DNA of 64,000 bases from Pirellulales bacterium (GCA_022844125.1 JALHMI010000003.1:248001-312000), one strand, 5' to 3'. Shown: positions 7,962 to 17,079, counted from the stretch's first letter. The notes: generated by a model from the sequence alone, not told the origin. A program made the numbers and translations.

Positions 7962-8834
7962 CTACTCGGGCCTTCCGACAACCGGTTCCGGCGTCGATTG
8001 CGGCTGGAGATAGTGCAAGTGCCGCCGCGGAAAGGTGTGCCGGCTGATCGGAGCAAAACCGCCGAGCTGGTCGAAGTACATGTAGTGCGTGATCAGAATC
8101 ACCTCGGGGCCGATCTGCACCAGGTTGAACGAGTTCTTTTCGCGCTCGCGCGCTCGCCCCCGCCGGGAGGTGGTCGTGCCCGATTGCACCACGATGATTC
8201 CCGCCGCCGGCGTTTTGCTGCGATAGATGTCCAGCGAGTTGCCGATGTAGGCCCGGTGCAAGTGGCCGCCCAGGATCAACTCGACCCCGAGCTCGTTGAA
8301 GCGGTCCAGAGCCTCGCGGGCTCGCCACATGACGTCGTTGCGGTCGTCGTAGTCCGGCGCCGGGGCAAAATGGTGATGAGCCACGACGATCCTCGCCGCC
8401 GAGGCCGGCGCCTCGCGAAACGCCCGGGCGGCAAACTCGATCTGCCAGCGATCGATCCGCCCATTGGTGATCGCCAGCAGCGGCGAAGTGGTGTTGATCG
8501 AAACAATCACGGCGTCGTCCGTCGTGAGGACCGAGTCGAGCTCGTCGGCGATGTGCTCACGATAGTTCGCATAGGGCCGCAGCAGCCGCTCCAACACCCG
8601 GTACAGCGGCACGTCGTGATTTCCGGGCGTGACGACGCGCGGGACCTGGGGCAGTTTTTCCAGAAATTTTCTGGCATCCGCAAACTGCGCGGCCTTGGCC
8701 CGCTGCGTAAAATCGCCGCTGGCCACGACGAGGTCTGGAGCCAGTTCTTCGGCGGCGCGAAGCACGGCCTCGCCAACGTGCGGCAGGTAGGCCGGTCCAA
8801 AGTGCAAATCTGAAATATGCAGGATCGTGAGCAT
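7962..8834 (-). CDS. Metallophosphoesterase (calcineurin-like)
   Basis: A 290-residue binuclear-metal phosphoesterase. All family blocks are visible: ISDLHFG (Asp9, His11), SGDFTQR (Asp41), PGNHD (Asn72, His73), VAHHHF and GGHLHRAY. The layout matches the Icc/CpdA branch, whose members act on cyclic nucleotides or other phosphodiesters. The substrate here cannot be read from sequence. There is no signal peptide, so it should act in the cytoplasm. Confidence 0.88.
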   Translation of the reverse strand: MLTILHISDLHFGPAYLPHVGEAVLRAAEELAPDLVVASGDFTQRAKAAQFADARKFLEKLPQVPRVVTPGNHDVPLYRVLERLLRPYANYREHIADELDSVLTTDDAVIVSINTTSPLLAITNGRIDRWQIEFAARAFREAPASAARIVVAHHHFAPAPDYDDRNDVMWRAREALDRFNELGVELILGGHLHRAYIGNSLDIYRSKTPAAGIIVVQSGTTTSRRGRAREREKNSFNLVQIGPEVILITHYMYFDQLGGFAPISRHTFPRRHLHYLQPQSTPEPVVGRPE

Positions 8835-9160
8835 GACGTGTGAGCTTATCGACCTCGGGCCGCGCTTGGAACCTGGGAGAGCAGCGAATCTGCGTAGCGC
8901 CGTAACTTATGGGGGCACCGCGATCGGCTCCGGTACTCTGGCTGCAAATTCTCTAGCGACGATAGCTTACGGCGGATAAGATGAATCCCAATCGGTTCTC
9001 CAGGACCTGCTGGCAGTCGATTCGCACCGTACTGCTGGCCAGGTGGAGAGCCGGATGGATGGGTCGTGCAATCCACATGAAATCCTAACCTGCCCCTAAT
9101 ACCGCCATGGTACCAATGACGCTCAAAGAAGCATCAATGGGTATTTTGGAAAAGGTGGAT
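8835..9160. other. Intergenic region between divergent genes
   Basis: About 325 bases between the metallophosphoesterase (minus) and the response regulator (plus). A 76-residue open frame on the minus strand (8846-9076) has no family features and no ribosome site. I see no convincing Pho-box direct repeats or hairpin. Confidence 0.5.
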
Positions 9161-9850
9161 ATGGCTGCCCATCGCGTCCTCGTCGTCGACGACGAAGAGG
9201 ATCTGTTGGAATTGATTCGGTACAACCTGAGCAAGGAGGGGTTTCAGGTTCACTGCGTGGCGTCTGGCGAAGAGGCGATTTCAAAAGCCCGTTCGCTGTT
9301 GCCCGACGTCGTGCTGCTGGATTTGATGCTGCCCGCGGTCGACGGCCTGAGCGTTTGTAAAACGCTCAAGAGCGATCCGCAAACACAGCGGATCCCCATC
9401 ATCATGCTCACGGCCAAGACGGCCGAATCCGACGTGGTCAGCGGCCTGGAAATCGGGGCCGATGACTACATCACCAAACCCTTCAGCCCCCGGGTGCTGC
9501 TGGCTCGCATGCGAGCCATCTTGCGTCGGAAGTCGAGTACCGTGCTCGACGAAGACCCCAGCACGATCCGCGTGCACGAACTAGTGATTCATCCCGGTCG
9601 GCACGAGGTTCTGCTGCGCAGCCAACCCGTCGAGCTGACGTTCACCGAATTTCGGCTCTTGCAGTTTCTGGCCCGCAAACCGGGCTGGGCTTTCTCGCGC
9701 AGCCAGATCGTCGATGCGGTGAAGGGCGAAGATTATCCGGTGACTGAGCGGAGCGTCGACGTGCAGGTGGCCGGGCTCCGCAAAAAGCTTGGCGATCTGG
9801 GGCACTACATCGAAACGGTGCGAGGTGTTGGCTACCGCTTCAAGGAATAG
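9161..9850 (+). CDS. PhoB/OmpR-family response regulator
   Basis: A 229-residue two-component regulator. The receiver domain (1-120) has the acidic pocket DDEED (10-14), phosphoacceptor Asp54 in LLDLMLP, and Lys106 in ITKPFSP. The C-terminal winged helix (about 130-229) ends in RSVDVQVAGLRKKLG and ETVRGVGYRFKE, the PhoB/OmpR DNA-binding type. ATG 9161 is preferred because AAGGTGG is just upstream and the receiver starts immediately; in-frame ATGs at 9107 and 9137 would add an unconserved leader. The partner histidine kinase starts 3 bases after the stop. It probably controls phosphate or envelope genes, but no pst or phoU genes are nearby to confirm this. Confidence 0.88.
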   Translation: MAAHRVLVVDDEEDLLELIRYNLSKEGFQVHCVASGEEAISKARSLLPDVVLLDLMLPAVDGLSVCKTLKSDPQTQRIPIIMLTAKTAESDVVSGLEIGADDYITKPFSPRVLLARMRAILRRKSSTVLDEDPSTIRVHELVIHPGRHEVLLRSQPVELTFTEFRLLQFLARKPGWAFSRSQIVDAVKGEDYPVTERSVDVQVAGLRKKLGDLGHYIETVRGVGYRFKE

Positions 9851-9852
9851 CC

Positions 9853-11622
9853 ATGCCCAAGCGCCGCCTGGTGTGGCATCTGTTCCCGGCGTTCGGCCTG
9901 CTGGCCCTGGCAGCAGCGATCCTGCTCGGTTGGGCCGGTCTGCACGTCCTCGAAGCCAGCCTCGTCGAAGCCACCCGTCGTGAGCTGACGAGCCAGGCCG
10001 ATTATCTAAACGCCCTGCTCGGGCCGGAAGTGCCCCTGGACCGCTCCGAGTTCGGTCGGCAACTGCGCTGGCTGGAACAAGCGGCCAGCATTCGCACCAC
10101 CTTGATCCTGGCCGATGGCTCGGTCGATCGCGACAGCCGCAGTCGGCCTGAAGAGTTCGAAAATCAAACGGGCCGGCCCGAAATTGCCGCCGCGCTGCAC
10201 GGCGAGACCGCCGACGCCGTCCGCTATAACCCGGGCCTCGATCAACGCGTGCTTTATCTGGCCGTGCCGATATACCGGCATGACGAACTGTTCGGCACGT
10301 TCTATCTGAGCAAGTCGCTCGGCGCGATCGACGCCGCCGCGGCCAGGCTGAAGACCTGGGTCGCGGGTGTGGGCATCGTGCTGCTCGCCAGTGCGCTCTT
10401 GCTCGCCTGGCGTGCGGCGAGCAACCTTGCCGAACCGCTCGTGCAACTTCAGGAGGCGCTCTCGCGCTTCGCGCACGGCCAGCGCGGCACAAGAGTCACG
10501 GTACCCGACGCCCGCGAGCCGGGCGAACTTGCCGAAACGTTCAATCGCACCGCCGACCTGCTGCAGCGCCAGATCGCCGTCCTGACGCAAAACAACAACG
10601 AGCAGAAAGCCGTGCTGGCCAGCATGGCCGAAGGCGTGCTCGCCGTCGACAGCCAGGAGCGAATCATCAGCATGAATCGCGCTTCGGGGCGGCTGCTGGG
10701 GCTCGACCAGGCGCAAGCGCAAGGACGCCGCCTGCAGGAAGTCGTCCGCAATGCCGATCTCAGTCGCTTCGTCAGCCGGGCACTCACAAATCATGAAACC
10801 ATTGAGTCCGATATCGTCCTGCTGGGTGAGCGCGAACGTGTCATGCAGGCTCAGGGCTCAGCCTTGCACGACGTTGACGGTCAGGCGATCGGCGCCGTAA
10901 TCGTGCTTAACGATGTGACCGACTTCCGCAAGCTGGAGATGATCCGCCGCGACTTCGTGGCCAACGTTTCGCACGAGCTCAAGACTCCGGTCACTTCGAT
11001 CAAAGGCTTCGTCGAGACCCTGCTCGATGGAGCGAAAGACGATCCGGTCGACTCCGAGCGGTTCCTGCGAATCGTCGCCAAACAGGCCGACCGGCTGCAC
11101 GCGATCATTGAAGATCTGCTGGCCCTCTCAAAAATCGAGCAGAGCGAAGACAGCGAAGAACTGCAGGTCGAGTCGGCTCCCGTGCGACCGCTGCTGGAAA
11201 GCGCGATCACCACCTGCGTCGCCACCGCCAGCGACAAGGAAATCGGAGTCGTGCTCGAGTGCCCGCCGCAGATGTCCGGCAAGATCAACGCCCTACTCCT
11301 GGAGCAGGCGGTGGTAAATCTACTCGACAACGCCATCAAATACAGCGAATCCAAACGCTGTGTTCGCGTATCTGCTACCGCAACTGGGAAAGAGCTGGCG
11401 ATCTCCGTTGCCGATCAAGGGCCTGGCATTGCCGAAGAACATCTGCCGCGAATCTTCGAGCGGTTCTATCGCGTCGACCGGGCTCGCAGCCGCAAGCTCG
11501 GCGGCACCGGGCTGGGCCTGGCAATCGTCAAGCACATCGCCCAGGCGCATCACGGCCGAGTGACCGTGACCAGCACGGTCGGCGCCGGCACGACGTTTAC
11601 AATTCACGTGCCGCTCGCCTAG
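9853..11622 (+). CDS. PhoR-like membrane sensor histidine kinase
   Basis: A 589-residue kinase that should phosphorylate the adjacent response regulator. Order of parts: TM1 (10-33), periplasmic sensor of ~135 residues, TM2 (170-187), HAMP linker (188-240), PAS domain (250-360), HisKA with phosphoacceptor His374 in NVSHELKTPV, then the HATPase_c domain. The N box is DNAIKYS (492-498), G1 DQGPGI (521-526), F box FERFYRVD, and G2 GTGLGLAIVKHI. The HAMP-PAS-HisKA order is that of PhoR and WalK-type kinases. It begins two bases after the regulator's stop, so the pair is cotranscribed. Confidence 0.88.
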   Translation: MPKRRLVWHLFPAFGLLALAAAILLGWAGLHVLEASLVEATRRELTSQADYLNALLGPEVPLDRSEFGRQLRWLEQAASIRTTLILADGSVDRDSRSRPEEFENQTGRPEIAAALHGETADAVRYNPGLDQRVLYLAVPIYRHDELFGTFYLSKSLGAIDAAAARLKTWVAGVGIVLLASALLLAWRAASNLAEPLVQLQEALSRFAHGQRGTRVTVPDAREPGELAETFNRTADLLQRQIAVLTQNNNEQKAVLASMAEGVLAVDSQERIISMNRASGRLLGLDQAQAQGRRLQEVVRNADLSRFVSRALTNHETIESDIVLLGERERVMQAQGSALHDVDGQAIGAVIVLNDVTDFRKLEMIRRDFVANVSHELKTPVTSIKGFVETLLDGAKDDPVDSERFLRIVAKQADRLHAIIEDLLALSKIEQSEDSEELQVESAPVRPLLESAITTCVATASDKEIGVVLECPPQMSGKINALLLEQAVVNLLDNAIKYSESKRCVRVSATATGKELAISVADQGPGIAEEHLPRIFERFYRVDRARSRKLGGTGLGLAIVKHIAQAHHGRVTVTSTVGAGTTFTIHVPLA

Positions 11623-11634
11623 ACCGCCAGAGCA

Positions 11635-12231
11635 TCAGGGCAGCGGCGGCCAGGGGTACTCGATGTACCTTGCAGCCCGCTCGGCCACTTCCTGACCAAG
11701 CAGCTTCGCCACGACGTGAAACGACATGTCGATGCCCGAGGCCACGCCCGCCGAGGTAATCACGCGGCCGTTATCGATCACTCGCGTGTCGTCACGCACT
11801 TTAACCTTCGGACCAACTTCGCGCAGCAAGTCCAGCGCCAGGTGATGCGTCGTGGCTTCCAGCCCATCGAGCATCCCGGCCTTCGCCAGAAGCAGCGAAC
11901 CGGTGCAGACCGAAAGCACCAGTTCGCAGGCAGCCGCTTGCTCATAGATCCAGGCCAGCACGTGCTCGTTGTGAATTAGTGGCCTGGTCCCCTGCCCGCC
12001 CGGAATCAGCACGATGTCGAGCGGCGGGCAATCAGCGAAGCCATAGTCGGGAATTACCTTCAGGCCGTTGCGCGCCGCCAGCGGTTCGGCCGTGTGACCG
12101 ACCGTAAGCACGCGAAATGTGCCGGGCTCGATCTGGTTTCCTGTGACCGAAAAGACCTCGAACGGTCCGCAAAAGTCGAGAACTTCGACATCGGGGAAGA
12201 TGAAGATGCCGAGGGTGTATGTGCGGGGCAT
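11635..12231 (-). CDS. DJ-1/PfpI family protein (class I glutamine amidotransferase-like)
   Basis: A 198-residue protein with the flavodoxin-like DJ-1/PfpI fold. The nucleophile elbow LSVCTGSLLLAKAG places Cys109 at the active site. VEVLDFCGPFEVFS near the N-terminus (15-28) and the LIPGGQG loop (75-81) are typical of the isonitrile hydratase/AraC-N-terminal branch. Without the C-terminal HTH of that branch it is probably a stand-alone enzyme (hydratase, glyoxalase or chaperone type); which one cannot be told. It converges on the kinase gene, with 12 bases between the stops. Confidence 0.82.
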   Translation of the reverse strand: MPRTYTLGIFIFPDVEVLDFCGPFEVFSVTGNQIEPGTFRVLTVGHTAEPLAARNGLKVIPDYGFADCPPLDIVLIPGGQGTRPLIHNEHVLAWIYEQAAACELVLSVCTGSLLLAKAGMLDGLEATTHHLALDLLREVGPKVKVRDDTRVIDNGRVITSAGVASGIDMSFHVVAKLLGQEVAERAARYIEYPWPPLP

Positions 12232-12267
12232 GGCGACAACTCGCAGGTACCGACGATGGAAACGAAC

Positions 12268-12295
12268 AAGCCCAGGGAATGCATTCCCTGGGCTT
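12268..12295 (-). terminator. 28-base perfect palindrome, likely terminator of the PDZ/ECF operon
   Basis: AAGCCCAGGGAATG followed directly by its exact reverse complement (14 bases per half). It lies 53 bases past the end of the PDZ gene on the minus strand and 36 bases before the DJ-1 gene start. On the minus strand it is followed by a modestly T-rich stretch (CTTGTTCGTTTCC). A true terminator is plausible, but an operator-type palindrome for the DJ-1 gene is also possible. Confidence 0.5.
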
Positions 12296-12348
12296 AATGT
12301 AGTGGAATCCAGCGTCGCTCGTCCACGAGATTCCGCGTGTAAGGGTGC

Positions 12349-13563
12349 TCAATCCTTCTTGCGATCTTCGCGCAATTCGTCGATCTGATCGTAGATCCGG
12401 TGGATGTCCTTTTTGATCTCCCGCAAGCTGCATGCGATCGCTTCGAACTCTTCTGACTTCACCTGTTCCTTCATTAGCCTCCGCACGTTTTCAGCATGCT
12501 CTTTTGGCTGGCTTGGATCCTGGGAGGTGATGACGAAACCACGCGGTTGCCCCGTCAGGAGCGGCGCTGCAATCTTCACGTTCGGCGCAAAACTAATTCC
12601 GATCGGTCCTTTACCCAGCATGCGATCTACGTGCGGCCGTACGTCCTCAGGCAGCTTGTCGAGCGATTCTTCAGAGACTTCCCACTTTTCTTCGCCACGC
12701 GAGACTTCGATCTTCGCCGGCTTGCGCCCTTCCTTGCGGACCGAGATCGAAACTCCCTCCGGCAATTCAGCACGTTGGGGCAGCATGTCGCCGTGCACCA
12801 CCTGCCCCGGTCGGATTACCTGCATCCGCACGTCGACGCCGGCGCCCTTTAGTTTCTCGCGGATCTTCGATTCCAGCTTGGTGATTTCTTCGTCGATCTC
12901 GATCTTCGGCAACTCAGCGTTGAGGCTGCCCCTGAGTTGATCCGTGCTGCGTGGCTGTACCACGATAGTCAGCTTCTCGCCCCCCCGAATCACTTCAAAC
13001 TTCAGCTCATTGCCTTCCGAATCAGTCAGCGTCCGTACCAGATCGGCCGGCGACTTGACGTCCTGCTCGGCCACCATGATGACGATGTCGTGCGGCTTCA
13101 GGCCAGCCTTCTCGCCTGGGCCGTCCTTTTGCACCGCGTCGATCAAAACGCCTTTCCCCTCAAGCTTCAGTTGGGAATCGAGCGTTTTCGACACGGGCGC
13201 GACTTCCAGGCCGAGTTGATAGGGAGCCGGGGGCAAATCGAACTTCAGCCCGAATGGCAAGTCCTTCGCGGCTTCGCTGGCTGCTTTAGACACTTCCTCG
13301 ACGACTTCTTCAGCGGCGTGTTGCGCATGCTCCGCAGCCTCCGCGGCGATCTTGGTCGCCTTCTCCTGCGCCTTCGTGGCAGCTTCAGCAGCAATCGCCT
13401 TCGCCGCTTCGGCCGCTTCCTCGGCGACCCGCTGTACCGACTCGGTCACTTCAATCTCGATCTCTTCCGCATGTGACGGCTCTTGCGCCAGCAGCGGCTG
13501 CTGACAAAGCAGCAACGCCATTGCCGTCGTGCCGGCACAAAGCCACGGATGCTTGTTACTCAT
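12349..13563 (-). CDS. Exported PDZ-domain protein with Ala/Glu coiled coil
   Basis: A 404-residue protein with a signal peptide (1-26, ending LLAQE). A long Ala/Glu/Lys helical stretch (31-100) is predicted to form a coiled coil. One PDZ domain (about 115-203) contains GKGVLIDAVQKDGPGEKAGL and the hydrophobic-peptide-binding loop. The C-terminal half is charged and unrecognised. No protease domain is present, so it is likely a binding or adaptor protein in the periplasm. ATG 13563 has GAGAGGG about 9 bases upstream; the longer frame from 13620 lacks this. It lies 66 bases downstream of an ECF sigma/anti-sigma pair and is probably the third gene of that operon. Confidence 0.8.
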   Translation of the reverse strand: MSNKHPWLCAGTTAMALLLCQQPLLAQEPSHAEEIEIEVTESVQRVAEEAAEAAKAIAAEAATKAQEKATKIAAEAAEHAQHAAEEVVEEVSKAASEAAKDLPFGLKFDLPPAPYQLGLEVAPVSKTLDSQLKLEGKGVLIDAVQKDGPGEKAGLKPHDIVIMVAEQDVKSPADLVRTLTDSEGNELKFEVIRGGEKLTIVVQPRSTDQLRGSLNAELPKIEIDEEITKLESKIREKLKGAGVDVRMQVIRPGQVVHGDMLPQRAELPEGVSISVRKEGRKPAKIEVSRGEEKWEVSEESLDKLPEDVRPHVDRMLGKGPIGISFAPNVKIAAPLLTGQPRGFVITSQDPSQPKEHAENVRRLMKEQVKSEEFEAIACSLREIKKDIHRIYDQIDELREDRKKD

Positions 13564-13629
13564 AGTTCGAATCCCTCTCGAATGCGACCTTGTTGGATAC
13601 TTCCCCAAAAACCGATGCACCCAGGCCGG

Positions 13630-14352
13630 CTACAGCCGCTGAACCTCGGGCGATTGAATGTGCATCTCCTCGACCGGCACCAGCACACGCCGACCATCCG
13701 GCAGATCCACCGGCCAGAGTTGCTGCTGCCGATCCACCTCGAATCCGTCGCGCTGAAACTGTTGCGCCAGCGCGCCGGAAACCGCCGACGATCGGCCCGC
13801 CGCGTCCACGGCCGCATCGTCCGATTCGACCAGCGGCAACTCGATCGAGTCGTCCCCGCCAAAAGGTCGCCAAGTAAACCTGGTCGGCGTGATCTCCGCA
13901 TCTGCGAGGTCCGGGGCATCGACCTTGGCCGGTCCCTCCGAATTCTCAGGAAGCGAGGTCTCGCTATTCACCGCGCCACCGGCGATCTCAGGTGTTCGTT
14001 CGCTACGATCAGCAAGCTGCTGCCCCACCAGAAACGCCGCGAGCACGCTCGCCGCGAGTGTCAGCGGCCAGGCAATCCAGCCGAGTCGGCGAGTCGGCGT
14101 TAACGTTCGACTGAGCGATGCCTCGTGAGCGACGATCGGTTCATTCGCCGCTCGCGAGAGTTGCCAGCCAAACGTCTGTGCCTCGACAAACGCCAGGGCG
14201 CACTGCCGCCACGCGCCCGGCTCGTCGTCGAGCGCGGCGAGCAGCGCCCGGCGATCTTCGATCCCCAACTCTCCGTCGACCAGCCGATCGAGAACTTGTT
14301 GCGGACGACTGCGAAACCCTTGCATGACGTTCATGCTTTCTTTTGCACTCAT
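13630..14352 (-). CDS. Anti-sigma factor-like membrane protein
   Basis: A 240-residue protein whose ATG overlaps the TGA of the upstream ECF sigma gene by 4 bases (ATGA), implying translational coupling. The cytoplasmic N-terminus has VLDRLVDGELGIEDRRALLAAL, the start typical of anti-sigma domains, without zinc ligands. One transmembrane helix lies at about 91-111. The extracytoplasmic part is acidic, and ends in a compact region (PVDLPDGRRVLVPVEEMHI). The likely role is to sequester the partner sigma factor. Assignment rests on position and architecture. Confidence 0.78.
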   Translation of the reverse strand: MSAKESMNVMQGFRSRPQQVLDRLVDGELGIEDRRALLAALDDEPGAWRQCALAFVEAQTFGWQLSRAANEPIVAHEASLSRTLTPTRRLGWIAWPLTLAASVLAAFLVGQQLADRSERTPEIAGGAVNSETSLPENSEGPAKVDAPDLADAEITPTRFTWRPFGGDDSIELPLVESDDAAVDAAGRSSAVSGALAQQFQRDGFEVDRQQQLWPVDLPDGRRVLVPVEEMHIQSPEVQRL

Positions 14353-14882
14353 GCTTCCACTCCCGCGCCGCTGACTTCTGCCAGTTCGCGCCGCAAGCAG
14401 GCCCGCGCCCGATGCAGCCGGCTTTCGACGGCGCTTTCCGTAATGCCCAGGTGCTGGGCCAGTTGTTCGTAACTCCAATGTTCGGTGTACTTGAGCAGCA
14501 ACATTTCGGCTTCGCGGCGCGGGATCTTCCGAATCGCGCTGCGAACCATCGTCTGCCGCTCGTCCGCCAGCAGCCAATCCAGCGGATCGATCGCCCGTCC
14601 GTCAAACTCCACAGGTTGCGCGCGCTCGGCATAGCGCTGGGTGAGCTTGCGATGGCGCCCCTGCCTCCGCCGGTACAAGAGCGACTGGCGAACCGCCAAT
14701 CGATACAGCCACGGCACCGCTTTGCCGGCGTCGACGAGCGGAGCTTGCTGTTTGATCGCGGCCACGGCCACCTCCTGCATCACTTCGTCCACGGCGGCAC
14801 TCTCCCCGACGCGTGCAAACACGACGGTTCGTAGCCAGCGGTCGTGCTGGCGAAGCAGGTTGAGCCAATTCGCTTGCGGCAT
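14349..14882 (-). CDS. ECF-family RNA polymerase sigma factor
   Basis: A 177-residue sigma factor. Region 2 is AAVDEVMQEVAVAAIKQQ and VPWLYRLAVRQSLLYRRR. Region 4 is IRKIPRREAEMLLLKYTEHWSYEQLAQHLGI followed by TESAVESRLHRARACLRRE. The region-2 DEVMQEV replaces the more usual DDLxQE, so it is a somewhat divergent member. First gene of a sigma / anti-sigma / PDZ-protein operon. The 378 bases upstream (14883-15260) hold no gene I can support. Confidence 0.85.
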   Translation of the reverse strand: MPQANWLNLLRQHDRWLRTVVFARVGESAAVDEVMQEVAVAAIKQQAPLVDAGKAVPWLYRLAVRQSLLYRRRQGRHRKLTQRYAERAQPVEFDGRAIDPLDWLLADERQTMVRSAIRKIPRREAEMLLLKYTEHWSYEQLAQHLGITESAVESRLHRARACLRRELAEVSGAGVEA

Positions 14883-15182
14883 CGGTTGCTTATCTAGGGA
14901 TTGCTAATGTCCGCCGTTCCGCGGCTGCTTCCTGGTGCCTTGTCAAACTCTTGAATTTCGGGCCGGTCTTTCTTTGCAACCCGACGCGGCAATTCCGCCT
15001 CGCCCACGCGTCGGGTTAGGATGCCATGACTCGAATTTCTGGACATGACAAGCGACCGGAGTCCGCGGGCGACACGATATAGTTACCGCACGAGCATCTA
15101 TCCTTCGCAAATTCTCGCAGAAACTTGGCGGTAGTCGCCCCGGTTCGTTGCGAGCCGAATATAAGTCCTTTCCGGGGGCCCG

Positions 15183-15211
15183 TTTTCAGCTACGGCCACG
15201 CACCCTAAAAT
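15183..15211 (+). promoter_or_regulatory. Candidate promoter for the EVE-bioF operon
   Basis: TTTTCA (15183-15188), a 17-base spacer and TAAAAT (15206-15211) give a good sigma70 match, 50 bases upstream of the EVE gene. The rest of 14883-15260 shows no other clear feature. Confidence 0.5.
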
Positions 15212-15260
15212 ACACTCCCCGCTCTGACGATTTCCGCATCCTCAAAAGGCGATTCCCCGC

Positions 15261-15815
15261 ATGGCAGCAAAGCCCCAGTACTGGCTCGTCAAAAGCGAAC
15301 CGGACTGTTTTTCCATCCAGCACCTGGCCGCCAGCCCCAAACAGACCACGTTCTGGAGCGGCGTGCGTAACTACCAGGCCCGTAACTTCATGAAGGCTAT
15401 GCATGTGGGCGACCGCGTGCTGTATTACCATTCGAGTTGCGATCCGCCTGCCGTGGCGGGCGTGGCCGTCGTGGTTAAAGAAGCCTATCCCGACCATACG
15501 GCCCTGGATCCTCAGGACGACCACTACGATCCCAAGGCCACGAAGGACAAACCGATCTGGGAGATGGTCGATCTGAAGCTCGAACGCATTTTTGACGCGC
15601 CCGTACCGATTGGCGCCCTGCGAGGCGTAAAGTCGCTGGCTGCGATGGAACTGCTCAAGACGGGCTCGCGGCTTAGCGTGCAGCCAGTGCGGCCGAACGA
15701 GTTCGCAACCGTGCTCGAACTGGCGGACCTGCAACCTGCCGAGGCGTCCGCCACGGCACCGAAAAAGACAGCGTCGAAGAAACCCGTGAAGAAAAAGGCC
15801 GCACGTGCCAAATGA
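15261..15815 (+). CDS. EVE domain protein
   Basis: A 184-residue protein of the EVE/PUA-like superfamily (thymocyte nuclear protein 1 type). It has the signature opening YWLVKSEPD, FWSGVRNYQARNFM, and GDRVLYYHSSCDPP, then GVAVVVKEAYPD. These domains bind modified bases in DNA or RNA. The last ~35 residues form a Lys/Ala-rich tail that may contact nucleic acid. The next gene, bioF, starts 11 bases before this stop, so the two are translationally linked although their roles look unrelated. Confidence 0.88.
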   Translation: MAAKPQYWLVKSEPDCFSIQHLAASPKQTTFWSGVRNYQARNFMKAMHVGDRVLYYHSSCDPPAVAGVAVVVKEAYPDHTALDPQDDHYDPKATKDKPIWEMVDLKLERIFDAPVPIGALRGVKSLAAMELLKTGSRLSVQPVRPNEFATVLELADLQPAEASATAPKKTASKKPVKKKAARAK

Positions 15816-17010
15816 TCCCGGCGCCGCCGATGGCGCAATCCTCAACGCGACCGATCCGCTCGACTGGCTCGAGGGCGAGCTTCGCTCTCTCGATGAGCGG
15901 TCGCTGCTCCGCAGGCTCGCCACCCACGAAGGTCCGCAGCAGGCCGAGATCAACATTGGCGGCCGCACGTACGTGAACTTCGGCTCCAACGATTACCTGG
16001 GCCTCGCGGCCGATTCACGCCTGGCTGCCGCCGCTCAATTAGCCATCGCTGCGGAAGGGACCGGCGCAGGCGCGAGCCCGCTGGTGACGGGGCACAGTTC
16101 CCGGCATCAAGCGCTGGAGCAGAAAATTGCGGCCTTTGAAGGCACCGAAGCCGCGCTGGTTTTCAGCTCGGGCTATGCCGCGAATGTGAGCGCCATCACG
16201 GCGCTCGTCGAACGGGGCGATGCGATCTATTCCGACTCGAAGAATCACGCCAGCATGATCGATGGCTGCCGCCTCTCGCGCGCCGCGGTGCACGTGTACT
16301 CTCACTGCGACGCAAGCTCGCTGGCAGAACGGCTCGCCGCCACAGCCGCGCAGTACCGCCGACGGATGATCCTCACCGAAAGCGTGTTCAGCATGGACGG
16401 CGATCTCGCGCCGCTCGTGCAACTCGCCGAGCTGGCCGAACGCTTCGATTGCATGCTCGTCGTCGACGAAGCGCACGCCACCGGCATCTTTGGATCTCGA
16501 GGGCGCGGCGTCTGCGAGCAACTCGGCGTCGAAGAACGTGTACACGTGCGGATTGGCACGCTCAGCAAAGCACTCGGTTCGGCCGGTGGCTTTGTCAGTG
16601 GCAGCCGCCAGCTCATCGAGTGGCTCGTGAACCGCGCCCGGCCGTACGTGTTCTCCACCGCCCTGCCCCCGGCAACCTGTGCCGCGGCCGCCGCCGCCCT
16701 GGAAATCGTCGAGCGGGAACCGCAGGCCCGCCAGCGGCTTCTGGCCCAGGCCGAAAGGCTGCGCTCGCGACTGCGCGAAATTGGCCCGACTGTCGGAGCC
16801 AGTGCCAGCCAGATCATTCCACTGATTGTCGGAAATCCGGAGCGAGCCCTGGCGCTCTCAGCCCGGTTGCGCGCCACGGGTTTGCTCGTGCCGGCGATCC
16901 GGCCTCCGTCGGTTCCGGCGGGGGAATCGCTGCTAAGAATCAGCCTCTCAGCCGCTCACAACGAGTCCCACGTGGAGCGGTTGATTGCCGCCTTGGCATG
17001 CCGATCGTAG
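15805..17010 (+). CDS. bioF: 8-amino-7-oxononanoate synthase
   Basis: PLP-dependent enzyme that condenses pimeloyl-ACP (or -CoA) with L-alanine in biotin synthesis. The 401-residue product contains FGSNDYLGLA (59-68), GTGAGASPLVTGHS, the DEAHATG loop (221-227) and Lys255 in GTLSKALGSAGG, which should bind PLP. All are typical of the alpha-oxoamine synthase family. KBL (2-amino-3-ketobutyrate CoA ligase) is the alternative within this family, but the N-terminal DPLDWLEGEL start favours BioF. The start is GTG 15805 within the end of the EVE gene. No other bio genes are in the window. Confidence 0.85.
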   Translation: MPNDPGAADGAILNATDPLDWLEGELRSLDERSLLRRLATHEGPQQAEINIGGRTYVNFGSNDYLGLAADSRLAAAAQLAIAAEGTGAGASPLVTGHSSRHQALEQKIAAFEGTEAALVFSSGYAANVSAITALVERGDAIYSDSKNHASMIDGCRLSRAAVHVYSHCDASSLAERLAATAAQYRRRMILTESVFSMDGDLAPLVQLAELAERFDCMLVVDEAHATGIFGSRGRGVCEQLGVEERVHVRIGTLSKALGSAGGFVSGSRQLIEWLVNRARPYVFSTALPPATCAAAAAALEIVEREPQARQRLLAQAERLRSRLREIGPTVGASASQIIPLIVGNPERALALSARLRATGLLVPAIRPPSVPAGESLLRISLSAAHNESHVERLIAALACRS

Positions 17011-17079
17011 GGGTTGTGCCAGCGCGCAGAAGCCCTTGTGCGGCAGGAATTTGCGGCTGTGTGCAGGTGGCCGCGAAAC

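Noticed and set aside
8846-9076. 76-codon minus-strand ORF in the gap before the response regulator
   Set aside because: No ribosome site, no hydrophobic or domain pattern, and atypical composition.
9161-11622. Certain phoB/phoR naming of the two-component pair
   Set aside because: Architecture fits, but no pst, phoU or visible Pho box supports it, so gene symbols were left blank.
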